Positions 1-8,248 of a stretch of DNA of 27,660 nt are shown here, in pieces. The notes under the pieces were generated by a model. It did no database searches. It was not told the DNA's origin and saw nothing but the letters and a program-made list of their open reading frames with translations. Numbering within the stretch: the stretch's first letter is position 1; each line of letters starts with the position of its first letter. Source of the stretch: Sinorhizobium sp. (GTDB lineage Bacteria > Pseudomonadota > Alphaproteobacteria > Rhizobiales > Rhizobiaceae); NCBI GenBank assembly GCA_031178305.1, contig JAPSJG010000004.1, positions 1 through 27,660 on the forward strand. The letters run 5' to 3'. Both the position numbers and the translations under genes were made by a program.

Positions 1-172
1 CTCGATCCAATTCAATCCATGGGAGGCGATTTCCTCGCGCGGATTCGTACCGAGAAACAATGGGGCCAATTCCCCTGGAAAATTTTGAAAGTCTCGAAGT
101 TCAAGCGCGCTACACAAGTTGGCCTGCTCTCCGGATACTCGGGATCGCGATTGAATTGGAGAAGCGAGACGC
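1..172. other. 5' flank of the uraH-xdh operon, no gene seen
   Basis: No convincing coding sequence. An inverted repeat GGGG-ccaatt-CCCC sits at 62-75 and could be a protein-binding site, but nothing identifies the protein. The operon promoter is presumably here or further upstream; I could not pick out a confident -35/-10 pair. Confidence 0.4.
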
Positions 173-538
173 ATGCAAACTCAGGGGGAAAATCCTGGTC
201 GCCTGACGACCCATGTGCTGGACACGACAAGCGGCCGGCCGGCCGCGAACCTGCGCATCGATCTCTATCGCCTCGATGGCGAGTGGCGGGAGCATATTGG
301 CTCGATCCGCACGAACGATGAGGGCCGCTGCGATAAGCCGCTGCTTAACGGGGAGGCGATGGAAAGCGGGATTTACGAACTGCGCTTTCACGCGGGCGAA
401 TATATGGGCCTCGAGCTTGATTCCGGCCCGTTCCTCGACCTTATCCCGATCCGCTTCGGGATTGCCGACCGGAGCGCGCACTATCATGTGCCGCTCCTGC
501 TTTCGCCTTACGGCTATTCCACTTACCGCGGGAGCTGA
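173..538 (+). CDS. uraH: 5-hydroxyisourate hydrolase (transthyretin-like)
   Basis: This gene encodes a 121-residue protein that hydrolyses 5-hydroxyisourate to OHCU, the step after urate oxidation. The N-terminus carries the family motif TTHVLDT (residues 13-19), which supplies one active-site His. A central Arg (R46, in GSIRTNDEGR) and the AHYHVPLLLSPYGYSTYRGS end give the second His and the C-terminal YRGS signature of HIU hydrolases. These separate it from true transthyretins. There is no signal peptide, so it is cytoplasmic. The length is normal for the family. The ATG follows a modest GGAG 11 bases upstream. The stop is 6 bases before the xdhA start, so it is almost certainly co-transcribed with xdhABC. 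No uraD (OHCU decarboxylase) is fused or adjacent on the visible side. Confidence 0.95.
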   Translation: MQTQGENPGRLTTHVLDTTSGRPAANLRIDLYRLDGEWREHIGSIRTNDEGRCDKPLLNGEAMESGIYELRFHAGEYMGLELDSGPFLDLIPIRFGIADRSAHYHVPLLLSPYGYSTYRGS

Positions 539-544
539 AAGCCG

Positions 545-2020
545 GTGACCGACATCCGCGACACGATCCGTTTCCTTCTGAACGACCGGTTGGTCGAGCT
601 TGCCGACGTCTCGCCGGTCCAGACCCTGCTCGATTTCCTGCGCATCGATCGCAACCTGCGCGGCACCAAGGAGGGTTGCGCCGAGGGCGATTGCGGCGCC
701 TGCACGGTGCTCGTCGGACGATTGTTCGAAGGCAGACTGAAATATGAATCCATCAACGCCTGCATCCGCTTCGTCGCCTCGCTCGATGGCTGTCATGTCG
801 TCACCGTTGAGGCGCTCGCCCAACCGAACGGACCGCTGCACCCGGTACAGCAGGCCATGGTCGACACGCACGCCTCGCAATGCGGCTTCTGCACGCCGGG
901 CTTCGTGATGTCGCTCTATGGCCTCTGGATGGAGAACCCGAAGCCAAGCGTCCAACAGATCGAGAAGGCCCTGCAGGGTAATCTCTGTCGCTGCACCGGG
1001 TACTCGGCGATAATTCGCGCCGCCGAGGCGATTTCATCGATTGGCGATGTCGGCAATGATCCGCTTGTCGTAGAGCGCGAGAAGGTCGCGTGTGAGCTTG
1101 CGGACCTCCGGGATGGCCGTCGCGTCGAGATCGGCGACGAGAGCAGGCGCGTCTTGCTGCCGGCCTCGCTCGACGACTTTGCCGAGGTGCTCGAAGCCAA
1201 TCCAAAGGCGACGATCGTTGCCGGCTGCACCGATGTCGGCCTGTGGGTGACGAAGTTCATGCGCGACATCGCGCCGGTCATCCATCTCTCGCATCTGGAC
1301 GAGTTGCGCCGGGTTTCCGTTGACGAGAGCGGCATCACGCTTGGAGCGGGTGTCAGCTATACGGAGGCCCATCCCGTGATCGTCCGTCACTTCCCGCAAC
1401 TCGTCGAACTCTGGGAGCGGATCGGCGGCGAGCAGGTTCGCAATATGGGGACCGTCGGCGGCAATATCGCCAATGGCTCCCCAATCGGAGATACGTCGCC
1501 GGCGCTAATCGCACTCGGCGCAACCGTGACCTTGCGCAGGGGCGGAAGTCGGCGGACCCTGCCGCTCGATGCCTTCTTCATCGACTACGGCAAGCAGGAC
1601 AGGCAACCCGGCGAATTTGTCGAGAGCATTCGGGTACCGTTCCTCGGCGAGCTGGATCGCTTTGCCGTCTACAAGATCTCCAAGCGGTTCGACGAGGATA
1701 TCTCCGCCGTCTGCGGCGCTTTTCGTCTAACTATCTACGAAGGCCGGGTCGCCGATGCGTTGATTGCCTTCGGCGGAATGGCCGGCACGCCGAAGCGCGC
1801 TGCATCCGTGGAGGCGGCGCTCAAGGGTGCCGTTTGGAGCGAAACCGCAATCGAGAAAGCCGTTTCGGCCTTCGAGCAGGATTTCATGCCGCTTACCGAT
1901 TGGCGCGCCTCGGCCGACTACCGGATGCTTGTCGCCAAGAACCTGTTGCGGCGCTTCTATCTGGAAACGCAGGGGACGAGCAATGTCCGCATCGACCGCA
2001 AAGTCGCGGTGGCTGTCTAG
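545..2020 (+). CDS. xdhA: xanthine dehydrogenase small subunit (2Fe-2S and FAD domains)
   Basis: This 491-residue subunit carries electrons from the molybdenum site to NAD+ through two 2Fe-2S clusters and FAD. The plant-type ferredoxin domain has Cys45, Cys50, Cys53 and Cys73. The second cluster domain has Cys113, Cys116, Cys148 and Cys150 (CGFCTPG and NLCRCTGY). The FAD-binding domain starts near residue 195, with VAGCTDVG and GTVGGNIANGSPIGD as dinucleotide-contact motifs, and the CO-dehydrogenase flavoprotein C-terminal domain follows. The start is GTG, chosen because the ferredoxin domain begins immediately and uraH ends 6 bases upstream. The protein is cytoplasmic and partners XdhB. Its TAG stop lies inside the terminal inverted repeat of the palindromic element that follows. 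Confidence 0.96.
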   Translation: MTDIRDTIRFLLNDRLVELADVSPVQTLLDFLRIDRNLRGTKEGCAEGDCGACTVLVGRLFEGRLKYESINACIRFVASLDGCHVVTVEALAQPNGPLHPVQQAMVDTHASQCGFCTPGFVMSLYGLWMENPKPSVQQIEKALQGNLCRCTGYSAIIRAAEAISSIGDVGNDPLVVEREKVACELADLRDGRRVEIGDESRRVLLPASLDDFAEVLEANPKATIVAGCTDVGLWVTKFMRDIAPVIHLSHLDELRRVSVDESGITLGAGVSYTEAHPVIVRHFPQLVELWERIGGEQVRNMGTVGGNIANGSPIGDTSPALIALGATVTLRRGGSRRTLPLDAFFIDYGKQDRQPGEFVESIRVPFLGELDRFAVYKISKRFDEDISAVCGAFRLTIYEGRVADALIAFGGMAGTPKRAASVEAALKGAVWSETAIEKAVSAFEQDFMPLTDWRASADYRMLVAKNLLRRFYLETQGTSNVRIDRKVAVAV

Positions 2021-2122
2021 AGCATTTTGCAGTCAGGTGGGATCACCTGACGTCGCACAAATGCGGTAAAAACAGAACAATAGAGCGGCGGTGCGAACGC
2101 ATGTGAGCACATCTCGCTCTAG
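2017..2122. repeat. RIME-like palindromic intergenic element between xdhA and xdhB
   Basis: The 106-bp element is bounded by CTAGAGC (2017-2023) and GCTCTAG (2116-2122). Inside are a perfect hairpin GTCAGGTG-ggat-CACCTGAC (2032-2051) flanked by GCATTT (2022-2027) and AAATGC (2059-2064), and a second structured half with GTGC/GCAC (2091-2110). The size and two-palindrome layout are those of the Rhizobium intergenic mosaic elements; family membership is recall. It sits inside the operon and abuts the xdhB ribosome binding site AGGAGG (2121-2126). Confidence 0.7.
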
Positions 2123-2134
2123 GAGGTTTGAGGC

Positions 2135-4483
2135 ATGAATGTGATGCAGCCCATCGACCGCATCCGCGGCGGCGTCCACGAGAGGGAGCGGCACGAATCC
2201 GGCCATAAGCACGTCACGGGAACGGCCGAATATATCGACGATATTCCCGAGCCGGCGGGCACGCTGCACGGCTACCTCGGACTCTCGGAGCGCGCGCATG
2301 CGGAAATCCTGTCGATCGATTTCGACGAGGTAAGCGCCAGCCCCGGCGTCATCGGTATCCTGACCGCCGAGGACATTCCCGGCGAGAACGATCTCAGCCC
2401 GGCTCACAAGCATGACGACCCGGTCTTTGCGACTGACAAGGTGGAATTCCACGGCCAGCCGATCTTTGCCGTGATCGCGACCTCGCGCGATGCCGCCCGG
2501 CGCGCCGCGGCAAAGGTTAAGGTCGAATATCGCGAGCTGCCGCATGTCACCGATGTGCTTGAAGCTGAGGCCGCGAAGCACCCCTTGGTGGTCGATCCTT
2601 TGAAGCTGCAGCGCGGCGATATCGAGGCCGGCTTTGCGAAGGCAGACCATGTCGTCGAGGGCGAGATGCGGATCGGCGGGCAGGATCATTTCTACCTCGA
2701 GGGCCAAATCTCCCTTGCCTTACCCGGCGAGGACGACGAGGTGACTGTGTTTGCCTCGACCCAGCATCCGAGCGAGACGCAGCACATGGTCGCCCAGGTG
2801 CTCGGCGTGCCATCGAACTCCGTGACGGTGAACGTCCGCCGCATGGGTGGCGCCTTCGGCGGCAAGGAAACGCAAGCGAACCTCTTCGCCGCCGTGGCGG
2901 CGCTCGCGGCGAAGAAATACGGCCGGGCCGTCAAGCTGCGCCCCGACCGCGACGATGACATGATCGCGACGGGCAAGCGCCACGATTTCCACGTGGGCTA
3001 TAGGATCGGCTTCGACGACGATGGCCGGATCGAAGCGGTGGATGCGGTCTTTGCCGCTCGCTGCGGCTTCTCGGCCGACCTTTCCGGGCCGGTGACCGAT
3101 CGCGCGCTCTTCCATGCAGACAATTGCTATTTCTACCCGAACGTGCGGCTGCGCTCGCGCCCACAGAAGACCAATACGGTCTCGAACACCGCCTTCCGCG
3201 GCTTCGGCGGGCCGCAGGGCATGGTCGGCGGCGAACGGATGATCGAGGACATCGCCTATACTCTCGGCAAGGATCCGCTCGAAATCCGCAAGCTCAATTT
3301 CTACGGCGGCGAGGGGCGCAATCTGACGCCCTACCACCAGACGGTGGAAGATAACATCATCGGCCGGATCATCGAGGAACTCGCAGCCTCGTCGGACTAT
3401 GCAGCCCGGCGGCAGGCCGTCCTCGCCTTCAACCGCGGGAGCCACGTAATCAAGCGCGGCATCGCGCTGACGCCGGTGAAGTTCGGCATTTCGTTCACCA
3501 AGACGGAATACAACCAGGCCGGCGCTCTCGTCCATGTCTACACCGATGGCTCCATCCAGCTGAACCATGGCGGCACGGAGATGGGGCAGGGGCTCTATAC
3601 CAAGGTCGCGCAAGTTGTAGCCGACGAGTTCCAGGTCGATCTCGACCGGATCAGGGTGACGGCGACCTCGACCGGCAAGGTGCCGAACACCTCGGCGACC
3701 GCCGCTTCCTCCGGTTCTGATCTCAACGGCATGGCGGCGGCGAATGCGGCGCAGCAGATCAAGGCTCGGCTCATAAGGTTCGCGGCCGAACGTTATGGCG
3801 TCAGCGAAGCGGACGTCGCCTTCGAACCGAACATGGTGCGGATCGGGGCCGAACGTATCGCCTTCGCCGAGTTTATCAAATCCGCCTATGCGGCGCGGAT
3901 TCAGCTCTCGGCGGCCGGATTCTACAAGACGCCAAAAATCCATTGGGATCGTGCCGAGGGCCGGGGGAGGCCGTTCTATTACTATGCCTATGGCGCCTCT
4001 TGTTCCGAGGTCAGCGTCGACACGCTGACCGGCGAATACCAGGTCGAACGCACTGACATCATCCATGACGTCGGCCGGTCTCTCAACCCGGCGCTCGACC
4101 TCGGTCAGGTGGAAGGCGCGTTTGTCCAGGGCATGGGCTGGCTGACGACCGAAGAACTCTGGTGGGACGCCAAGGGGCGGCTGCGCACCCACGCGCCCTC
4201 CACCTACAAGATCCCGCTCGCCTCCGACCGGCCGCGCGTCTTCAACGTGCGTCTGGCGGAATGGTCGGTCAATCGCGAGGAGACGATCCGTCGCTCGAAG
4301 GCGGTGGGGGAACCGCCCTTTATGCTGGGCATTTCCGTGCTCGAAGCTATATCCATGGCAGCGGCGAGCGTTGCGGATTATCGTATTCCGCCGCGCATCG
4401 ATGCGCCGGCTACGCCGGAACGGGTGCTGATGACGATCGAGCGCATGCGCGCTGCTGCATCGCGCGCCGATGGAGATAAATGA
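2135..4483 (+). CDS. xdhB: xanthine dehydrogenase molybdopterin-binding large subunit
   Basis: This 782-residue catalytic subunit hydroxylates hypoxanthine and xanthine to urate at a molybdenum-pterin centre. Visible molybdenum-cofactor motifs are GGAFGGKE starting at Gly238, AFRGFGGPQG around residue 353, EMGQG, and the C-terminal GEPPFMLG in which Glu726 is the expected general base. There is no signal peptide, as expected for the cytoplasmic XdhAB form. The ATG at 2135 has AGGAGG 8 bases upstream. The last bases overlap the xdhC start as ATGA. The length matches XdhB proteins, and the long antisense frames over it are composition shadows. Confidence 0.97.
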   Translation: MNVMQPIDRIRGGVHERERHESGHKHVTGTAEYIDDIPEPAGTLHGYLGLSERAHAEILSIDFDEVSASPGVIGILTAEDIPGENDLSPAHKHDDPVFATDKVEFHGQPIFAVIATSRDAARRAAAKVKVEYRELPHVTDVLEAEAAKHPLVVDPLKLQRGDIEAGFAKADHVVEGEMRIGGQDHFYLEGQISLALPGEDDEVTVFASTQHPSETQHMVAQVLGVPSNSVTVNVRRMGGAFGGKETQANLFAAVAALAAKKYGRAVKLRPDRDDDMIATGKRHDFHVGYRIGFDDDGRIEAVDAVFAARCGFSADLSGPVTDRALFHADNCYFYPNVRLRSRPQKTNTVSNTAFRGFGGPQGMVGGERMIEDIAYTLGKDPLEIRKLNFYGGEGRNLTPYHQTVEDNIIGRIIEELAASSDYAARRQAVLAFNRGSHVIKRGIALTPVKFGISFTKTEYNQAGALVHVYTDGSIQLNHGGTEMGQGLYTKVAQVVADEFQVDLDRIRVTATSTGKVPNTSATAASSGSDLNGMAAANAAQQIKARLIRFAAERYGVSEADVAFEPNMVRIGAERIAFAEFIKSAYAARIQLSAAGFYKTPKIHWDRAEGRGRPFYYYAYGASCSEVSVDTLTGEYQVERTDIIHDVGRSLNPALDLGQVEGAFVQGMGWLTTEELWWDAKGRLRTHAPSTYKIPLASDRPRVFNVRLAEWSVNREETIRRSKAVGEPPFMLGISVLEAISMAAASVADYRIPPRIDAPATPERVLMTIERMRAAASRADGDK

Positions 4484-5364
4484 CGGAGATGGGGGCGAGA
4501 GAGGACATTCGGGATTTTCTCGCACGAGAGGCTGCCTGCATCCTCGTCGAAGTAACGGGAGCGGCCGGCTCGACGCCGCGGGACACGGATGCCTGGATGC
4601 TCGTCTCGAAGGACCGCATCTTCGCCACAATCGGCGGCGGCCAGTTGGAATTTATGGCGATCGATCATGCGCGGAAGCTCATTCAGGGAGCGACTGCGGA
4701 AGATCGGCTGGAAATCCCGCTCGGGCCCGAGATCGGCCAATGCTGCGGCGGACGCGTTGCGCTCTCCTTCAAGCCGCTGGACGACAACACGCGCGCGGCA
4801 CTGACCGCGCGCTATGACGGCGAAATCGCAAGCCGGCCGCATGTCTATATCTTTGGAGCCGGCCACGTCGGCGATGCGCTCGCCACTGCCCTGTCGCTTA
4901 CGCCGGTCCGCACGGTGCTGGTGGACACGCGCGAACAGGAGCTTTCAGCCGTCGATGTGCCGGGCATAGAAACCTGCCTGACCGCGATGCCCGAGGCCGT
5001 CGTCCGCGATGCGCCGGCAGGCAGCGCCTTCGTCATTCTAACCCATGATCATGCCCTCGATTTCCTTATCGCGATGGAGGCGCTCGCCCGCGGGGATGCC
5101 TCTTACGTTGGCATGATCGGATCGAAGACGAAACGAGCTACCTTCAAGCACTGGCTTTCCCGCGAAGCGGAGCATCCGGAGCTGTTCAATCGGCTAATCT
5201 GTCCCATCGGCGGCGCTGCGGTGAAAGACAAGCGCCCGGCCATAATCGCGGCACTGGCGGCTGCGGAGATTGTGACGGCGGTACTTACTCATGAACGGCC
5301 GAAGGGAGACGCACGCAGGGAAAGAAAGCCGGTGAGCGCAGTGAACGGTTCCTCGTCCCATTAG
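4480..5364 (+). CDS. xdhC: xanthine dehydrogenase accessory protein (Moco sulfuration/insertion)
   Basis: This gene encodes a 294-residue chaperone that binds molybdenum cofactor, promotes its sulfuration and delivers it to XdhB. The N-terminal XdhC/CoxI domain includes ILVEVTGAAGSTPRD, IGGGQLEF and GQCCGG; the paired Cys in the last motif is typical of XdhC and implicated in cofactor binding. The C-terminal Rossmann domain shows HVYIFGAGHVGDAL, YVGMIGSKTKR and CPIGG. The ATG overlaps the xdhB stop, which indicates translational coupling. A second ATG at 4489 is possible but less well placed. It closes the uraH-xdhABC operon. Confidence 0.95.
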   Translation: MTEMGAREDIRDFLAREAACILVEVTGAAGSTPRDTDAWMLVSKDRIFATIGGGQLEFMAIDHARKLIQGATAEDRLEIPLGPEIGQCCGGRVALSFKPLDDNTRAALTARYDGEIASRPHVYIFGAGHVGDALATALSLTPVRTVLVDTREQELSAVDVPGIETCLTAMPEAVVRDAPAGSAFVILTHDHALDFLIAMEALARGDASYVGMIGSKTKRATFKHWLSREAEHPELFNRLICPIGGAAVKDKRPAIIAALAAAEIVTAVLTHERPKGDARRERKPVSAVNGSSSH

Positions 5365-5660
5365 TGGTGAAACCGTACGGTGCTTCTGGAACCAAGCGTT
5401 CTGGCCCGCCGCGTTCACCTGAGAAACGTGGAAGGTCAGGCGAAAGCTGCCAAGGACCGATATAGCGGCTGGCTGTTCCTCTAATGGGTGCTTCATCATA
5501 GGCAGGCACCGCGCCGTTGCTGTCTCCAACAAACATTGCCCACGATCGCGCCGGGCTTCGCAATTAAGTTCTGCTTGCTCACGGCACATAGGCAGATTGT
5601 GCGCGGTTGAGATCCCTATCCTCGAGCAACGGACGAACGCGACGCATAGGAGCCTGCCGC
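5365..5660. other. 296-bp intergenic region, no gene recognised
   Basis: No frame here resembles a protein. One imperfect inverted repeat (TTCACCTGA at 5414-5422 with TCAGGCGAA at 5436-5444) is the only structure I noticed. It has no T-run and is not a convincing terminator. The next gene probably has its own promoter in this gap; I could not place it. Confidence 0.4.
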
Positions 5661-6845
5661 ATGAACTTTTTTGCAGCAAATCGGTCTGCCGAAGATGAGG
5701 GCGAAGCAAAATGGGGCCGTGTGCGCGCAGAGTACCCAGCGCAGGAACCATTCCTGAACTTGAACAATGCTGCGGTCAGTCCCCCTCCGACCGTTGTTGA
5801 GGAGGCGGTGGTCGATGCCTATCGCTTCATCAGCCGCAATCCCGATTACAATATGTGGAGTAAGCTCGACGCCGCGTTGCCCGCCATCAAACGAGAGCTG
5901 GCGGAACTGATTGATTGCACGCCAGAAGAGATCGCGCTGAACCGGAATTCGTCCGAAGGTCTTTCAACGGCAATCTTCGGAATACCGCTTTCCCAAGGCG
6001 ATCAGGTGCTGATCTCGCCGTGGGACTACCCCAGCGTCCGCGCAGGCTGGCTTCAACGGCAACAGCGCGAAGGCATCCAGGTCGTAAACTGTGCCTTCGA
6101 CCTCATGGACAGCGACGATGACATCATCGAGGCCTATCTCGGAGCGATGACGCCGCGCACCCGGGTCCTGCAGCTGACGCATATGTACCACTGGAACGGC
6201 CGCGTCGTTCCCGTCAAGCGGCTCTGCGAGATGGCGCGGGAGCGCAACATCATCACGGTCGTTGATGGCGCCCAGACATTCGCCCAAATGCCGGTCAGCT
6301 TTCGCGAGCTCGATTGCGATTTCTTTGTCACGAGCCTGCACAAGTGGCTGGGCGCGCCGGTCGGCAACGGGATGCTTATCGTCAATGAACGCCGGATCGA
6401 CCGAACCTGGCCCTTGCTCGCACCCTTCGACCAGCCGGCCGTGCACATAGACAAGTTCGACCACTGGAACCTGGGCACCTACAATTCCGCCATACAGGCG
6501 GGGATCGCACCGGCAATTCATTTCCACAAGACAATCGGTGCGGAGAGAATGCACGCGCGGCTGCGCGAACTCACCCGATATTGGATCGGTCTCGCCCGTG
6601 ATATTCCCGGTTTCAAGCTCCATACGGACATTGGGACGGACAGCCTTGCTGCGATCAGCCTGTTCTCGATCGACAATGTCGACATGAAACAGCTTGAGGG
6701 CAATCTTCGCGTGGAGCATCAGGTCCACGTGAAGTACCGCAAGGTGGAGCACATGGAGGGTCTTCGGGTTTCACCGCATATTTACATGCTGAAGAGGGAT
6801 CTCGATGCATTCGTCGCCGCGCTACGAAACGCGGCGTTGCAGTGA
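5661..6845 (+). CDS. class V aminotransferase-like PLP enzyme (isopenicillin N epimerase-like)
   Basis: This gene encodes a 394-residue fold-type I PLP enzyme of the aminotransferase class V / CefD-like group. The Schiff-base lysine is Lys228 in VTSLHKWLGAP. Asp202 in VVDGAQTFA is the residue expected to contact the pyridine nitrogen, with Gln205 beside the ring. NRNSSEGLSTAIFG near residue 95 is the phosphate-binding segment. The start is the ATG with AGGAG 8 bases upstream; an in-frame TTG at 5607 lacks support and adds only non-family residues. It lies downstream of xdhC and converges on the LysR gene. The lysine motif is closer to CefD and cysteine desulfurase-like proteins than to the AGXT/PucG type, so a role as ureidoglycine transaminase is possible but not indicated. 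Substrate unknown. Confidence 0.85.
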   Translation: MNFFAANRSAEDEGEAKWGRVRAEYPAQEPFLNLNNAAVSPPPTVVEEAVVDAYRFISRNPDYNMWSKLDAALPAIKRELAELIDCTPEEIALNRNSSEGLSTAIFGIPLSQGDQVLISPWDYPSVRAGWLQRQQREGIQVVNCAFDLMDSDDDIIEAYLGAMTPRTRVLQLTHMYHWNGRVVPVKRLCEMARERNIITVVDGAQTFAQMPVSFRELDCDFFVTSLHKWLGAPVGNGMLIVNERRIDRTWPLLAPFDQPAVHIDKFDHWNLGTYNSAIQAGIAPAIHFHKTIGAERMHARLRELTRYWIGLARDIPGFKLHTDIGTDSLAAISLFSIDNVDMKQLEGNLRVEHQVHVKYRKVEHMEGLRVSPHIYMLKRDLDAFVAALRNAALQ

Positions 6846-6915
6846 GCCCATGCCCTAAGCCGCACCCCGTGTCGGTTAATGCGGCGTCAGGCTCTCAGCA
6901 CAAGAACCGCACGTC

Positions 6916-7896
6916 CTATCTGGAGTGTTCTTGTGCCGCCTTAATCCGTGTCGTCGTTTCCTCCACCCGCCCCCGGGCCGGCTCGGCGAGTATCCGGCCG
7001 ATCAGCCGCTGGCATCGTTCGGCCATGAAGTCGATGATCAGCCGCACTTTCGCATCCTGAAAGCGCTTGTGCGGATAGACCGCCGCGAGCTGGGCGCTGA
7101 GCGGCGGCGTTCCTTCAAGGATCGGTTCGAGCGCGCCTTCATTGATATATTGCTTCACCTCGAAGAGCGGCTTGTTGATAATGCCGCGCCCGTCGAGCGC
7201 CCATTCGGTGAGCACGTCACCATCATCGGAATCATAGGGGCCGGCGACCTCGAACTTGCGCACGCCCTCGGGCGTCTGCAGCGTCCAGTAATATTCCCTG
7301 GAACCCGGATAGCGCAGCAGCAGGCAGTCGTGGCGTTCCGTGATCAGGTCGTCAGGCGTCGCGGGCATGCCGCGTGCTTCAAGGTATCGAGGCGATGCGC
7401 AGAGCACCCGATCGCAATCCATGATCCCGCGCATGCGCAGGTTTGAATCCTCGAGGATGCCGAGGCGAAAGGCGACATCGACGCCCTCCGCCAGGATATC
7501 GACATTGCGGTCTGAGAGGCGCAGCCGCACCTCGATATCCGGATACTTGTCATGGAATTCCGGAATGCCGGAGGCAATCAGGCGCCGACCCATGCCGAGC
7601 GGCGCGGTAATGCGGAGCGCCCCTTTGGGATTGCGGGAAAGATCGGCGACCGCGCTTTCGGCCTCATTGACCGCTTCCAGGATCTTGACGGCGCCTTCAT
7701 AGAAGACGCGCCCATGCTCCGTCGGCATCAGCTTGCGGGTGGTGCGGTTGAAGAGCCGCACGCCCAGTTGCCGCTCCAACTCCTTGATTCTATTGCTCGC
7801 AACCGCGGGGGTCACACGCTGGTCGCGGCCCGCAGCCGACAGCGTTCCAAGTTCCACGACGCGCACGAAGACGCGCACATTATCGAGATAGGACAT
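6916..7896 (-). CDS. LysR-family transcriptional regulator
   Basis: This gene encodes a 326-residue LysR-type regulator. Residues 1-60 are the winged helix-turn-helix (VFVRVVELGTLSAAGRDQRV then the recognition helix VTPAVASNRIKELERQLG and wing LFNRTTRKL). The rest is a periplasmic-binding-protein-like effector domain starting near residue 90 (GALRITAPLGMGRRLI). It sits between the class V enzyme and puuD, divergent from puuD-guaD across a 352-bp gap. LysR regulators usually control the divergent neighbour, so puuD-guaD is the first candidate target, perhaps with a purine intermediate as effector; that is inference. The N-terminus resembles the CrgA/DsdC-like branch, whose members regulate many different functions. 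Confidence 0.92.
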   Translation of the reverse strand: MSYLDNVRVFVRVVELGTLSAAGRDQRVTPAVASNRIKELERQLGVRLFNRTTRKLMPTEHGRVFYEGAVKILEAVNEAESAVADLSRNPKGALRITAPLGMGRRLIASGIPEFHDKYPDIEVRLRLSDRNVDILAEGVDVAFRLGILEDSNLRMRGIMDCDRVLCASPRYLEARGMPATPDDLITERHDCLLLRYPGSREYYWTLQTPEGVRKFEVAGPYDSDDGDVLTEWALDGRGIINKPLFEVKQYINEGALEPILEGTPPLSAQLAAVYPHKRFQDAKVRLIIDFMAERCQRLIGRILAEPARGRVEETTTRIKAAQEHSR

Positions 7897-7938
7897 GCTC
7901 CGCCTCTGTTATTGGGCGCAAACTACCGCGCCCGCGCC

Positions 7939-8042
7939 CTGCATGTTTCCTTAGAGCGTAGCCGATCTAAGGATAAAAACATGCAGCAATTTAAAGTGTT
8001 ACAGCGTCCTTTGCGCGTCTGAAAAGACGCGCGGCGCTGTAG
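7939..8042. repeat. 104-bp palindromic element, copy 1 (RIME-like)
   Basis: The element starts CTGCATGTTT and has the complementary AAAACATGCAG at about 7976-7986. An inner TCCTTAGA/TCTAAGGA pair lies within that arm. The second half is GCGCGTC-tgaaaa-GACGCGC (8013-8032) followed by GGCGCTGTAG, which pairs with an upstream ACAGCG. A second copy at 13886-13989 has the same length and differs at 10 of 104 positions by my count. Confidence 0.85.
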
Positions 8043-8125
8043 TCCATTCTATAGTTTTTTTTGAAAGAGTTGGTGATCGCGAGAGCGTTCTCGCCACCTC
8101 AAGCAATGACACATAATTCGGCCTA

Positions 8126-8230
8126 ATGCATGTCGCCCAAAAGTGGGCAGCGGTTTTGGGACAACGACATGCACAAGAACAAAGATCCAAAGCGCGTCAC
8201 GTGAATTCGTTTGAACGCGACGCGCTTTGG
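8126..8230. repeat. 105-bp palindromic element of a second type, upstream of puuD
   Basis: The outer arm pairs TGCATGTCG (8127-8135) with CGACATGCA (8165-8173), enclosing CCCAAAA (8136-8142) and TTTTGGG (8154-8160). A separate 12-bp perfect stem pairs CCAAAGCGCGTC (8187-8198) with GACGCGCTTTGG (8219-8230). I recall this as an abundant Sinorhizobium intergenic repeat. It ends 18 bases before the puuD start codon. An in-frame ATG inside it can produce a false N-terminal extension of PuuD. Confidence 0.75.
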
Positions 8231-8248
8231 AGAAATGGGAGACCCCGC

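Larger units (their letters stand above)
7897..8248. promoter_or_regulatory. divergent control region of LysR gene and puuD, with two palindromic elements
   Basis: The 352 bp between the two start codons carry two RIME-like elements (7939-8042 and about 8126-8230; see the separate entries). Between them, at 8072-8098, is an inverted repeat: GGTG-atc-GCGAGA-gcgt-TCTCGC-CACC. The T-run next to it (8053-8062) lies on the wrong side for a terminator in either useful direction, so an operator is the better guess. CATAAT at 8112-8117 could be a -10 box for puuD, without a good -35. Confidence 0.5.

Noticed and set aside
2720..4630. 636-codon antisense frame over xdhB
   Set aside because: It is the mirror of a high-GC gene with strong codon bias; no protein family features were seen, whereas xdhB has all cofactor motifs.
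5607..5660. TTG start extending the class V enzyme by 18 residues
   Set aside because: No ribosome binding site precedes it, the added residues are not family-like, and AGGAG lies 8 bases before the ATG at 5661.
6859..6885. GCCGCA/TGCGGC hairpin as a terminator between the PLP enzyme and LysR genes
   Set aside because: The stem is only 6 bp with a 15-base loop and no T-run.
7981..8022. A 13-codon open frame with an ATG inside the 104-bp repeat (peptide MQQFKVLQRPLRV), also present in copy 2 at 13928-13969
   Set aside because: The two copies differ at four amino acids, and most base differences change the residue. The stop lies in a conserved hairpin, and the pattern fits DNA/RNA folding constraint, not protein selection.
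8053..8098. T-run plus inverted repeat as a Rho-independent terminator
   Set aside because: The T-run lies 5' of the stem on the + strand and reads as A residues after it on the - strand, so the order is wrong in both directions.
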